NCBI GenBank assembly: GCA_002306005.1
Contig: DBRO01000097.1
Coordinates: 1 to 5,410 of the forward strand
Direction: 5' to 3'
Length of the DNA stretch: 5,410 nucleotides
From: Ruminococcus sp. UBA1366
GTDB taxonomy: Bacteria; Bacillota; Clostridia; Oscillospirales; Ruminococcaceae
In this document: positions 5,373 through 5,410 of the stretch, piece by piece
Position numbering within the stretch: position 1 is the stretch's first letter
How the letters are laid out: each line of letters starts with the position of its first letter
Program-made: the position numbers and the translations under genes
The notes under the pieces: model-generated
Database searches by the model: none
What the model was told of the DNA's origin: nothing
The model's input: the letters and a program-made list of their open reading frames with translations, nothing else

Positions 5373-5410
5373 ATGAACGAAAACTCCCGAAAAACCAGCG
5401 GATTTATGGC
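5373..5410 (+). CDS. Start of an unidentified gene, cut by the right edge
   Basis: ATG at 5373 follows TGAGGA with close spacing and opens a stop-free frame (MNENSRKTSGFM) to the window end. Twelve codons are too few for recognition. A decarboxylase partner (alpha/carboxyltransferase, biotin carrier or beta subunit) is expected from the OadG-like gene upstream, but the visible residues neither confirm nor exclude it. Confidence 0.5.
   Translation, partial: MNENSRKTSGFM

Overview
The window looks like chromosomal DNA from a low-to-mid GC Gram-positive anaerobe, most likely a gut Clostridia of the Oscillospiraceae/Ruminococcaceae type. This is an inference from AGGAGG-type ribosome binding sites, canonical sigma-A promoters with 17-bp spacers, an acetyl-type MetA, an OadG-like sodium-pump subunit and zinc-ribbon membrane proteins. 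No RNA genes, insertion sequences or CRISPR arrays are visible.

Layout, left to right. (i) 1-206, minus strand: the N-terminal part of a GH25 lysozyme-type muramidase running off the left edge. It has a strong promoter carrying two LexA/SOS-box-like operators. (ii) 501-1571, minus strand: ilvE, a branched-chain aminotransferase, followed by a hairpin terminator near 373-402. (iii) 1789-2712, plus strand: metA, homoserine O-acetyltransferase, divergent from ilvE. Clear promoters for both lie in the 217-bp gap, and a strong terminator (2716-2753) follows metA. (iv) 2796-4713, minus strand: a two-gene operon of uncharacterised zinc-ribbon membrane proteins. The promoter-proximal gene encodes a 410-residue four-TM protein. 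The second, started by TTG, encodes a 221-residue one-TM protein with a pilin-like outer domain. (v) 4961-5308, plus strand: a small OadG/MmdD-type subunit of a sodium-pumping decarboxylase. A terminator-like hairpin follows it, then the first 12 codons of another gene at the right edge.

ilvE and metA are both amino-acid biosynthesis genes but act in different branches: the last step of Ile/Leu/Val synthesis and the first committed step of methionine synthesis. Neither leader has room for a T-box or SAM riboswitch, so control, if any, is at the promoters. The OadG gene probably heads an operon for a biotin-dependent sodium-pumping decarboxylase outside the window.

Most of the region is ordinary housekeeping. 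The two leads worth following are the apparent SOS control of a lysozyme gene with no signal peptide, and the zinc-ribbon membrane protein pair, whose smaller member combines a cytoplasmic zinc ribbon with a pilin-like extracellular domain. I found no convincing evidence of a wholly new multi-gene system.
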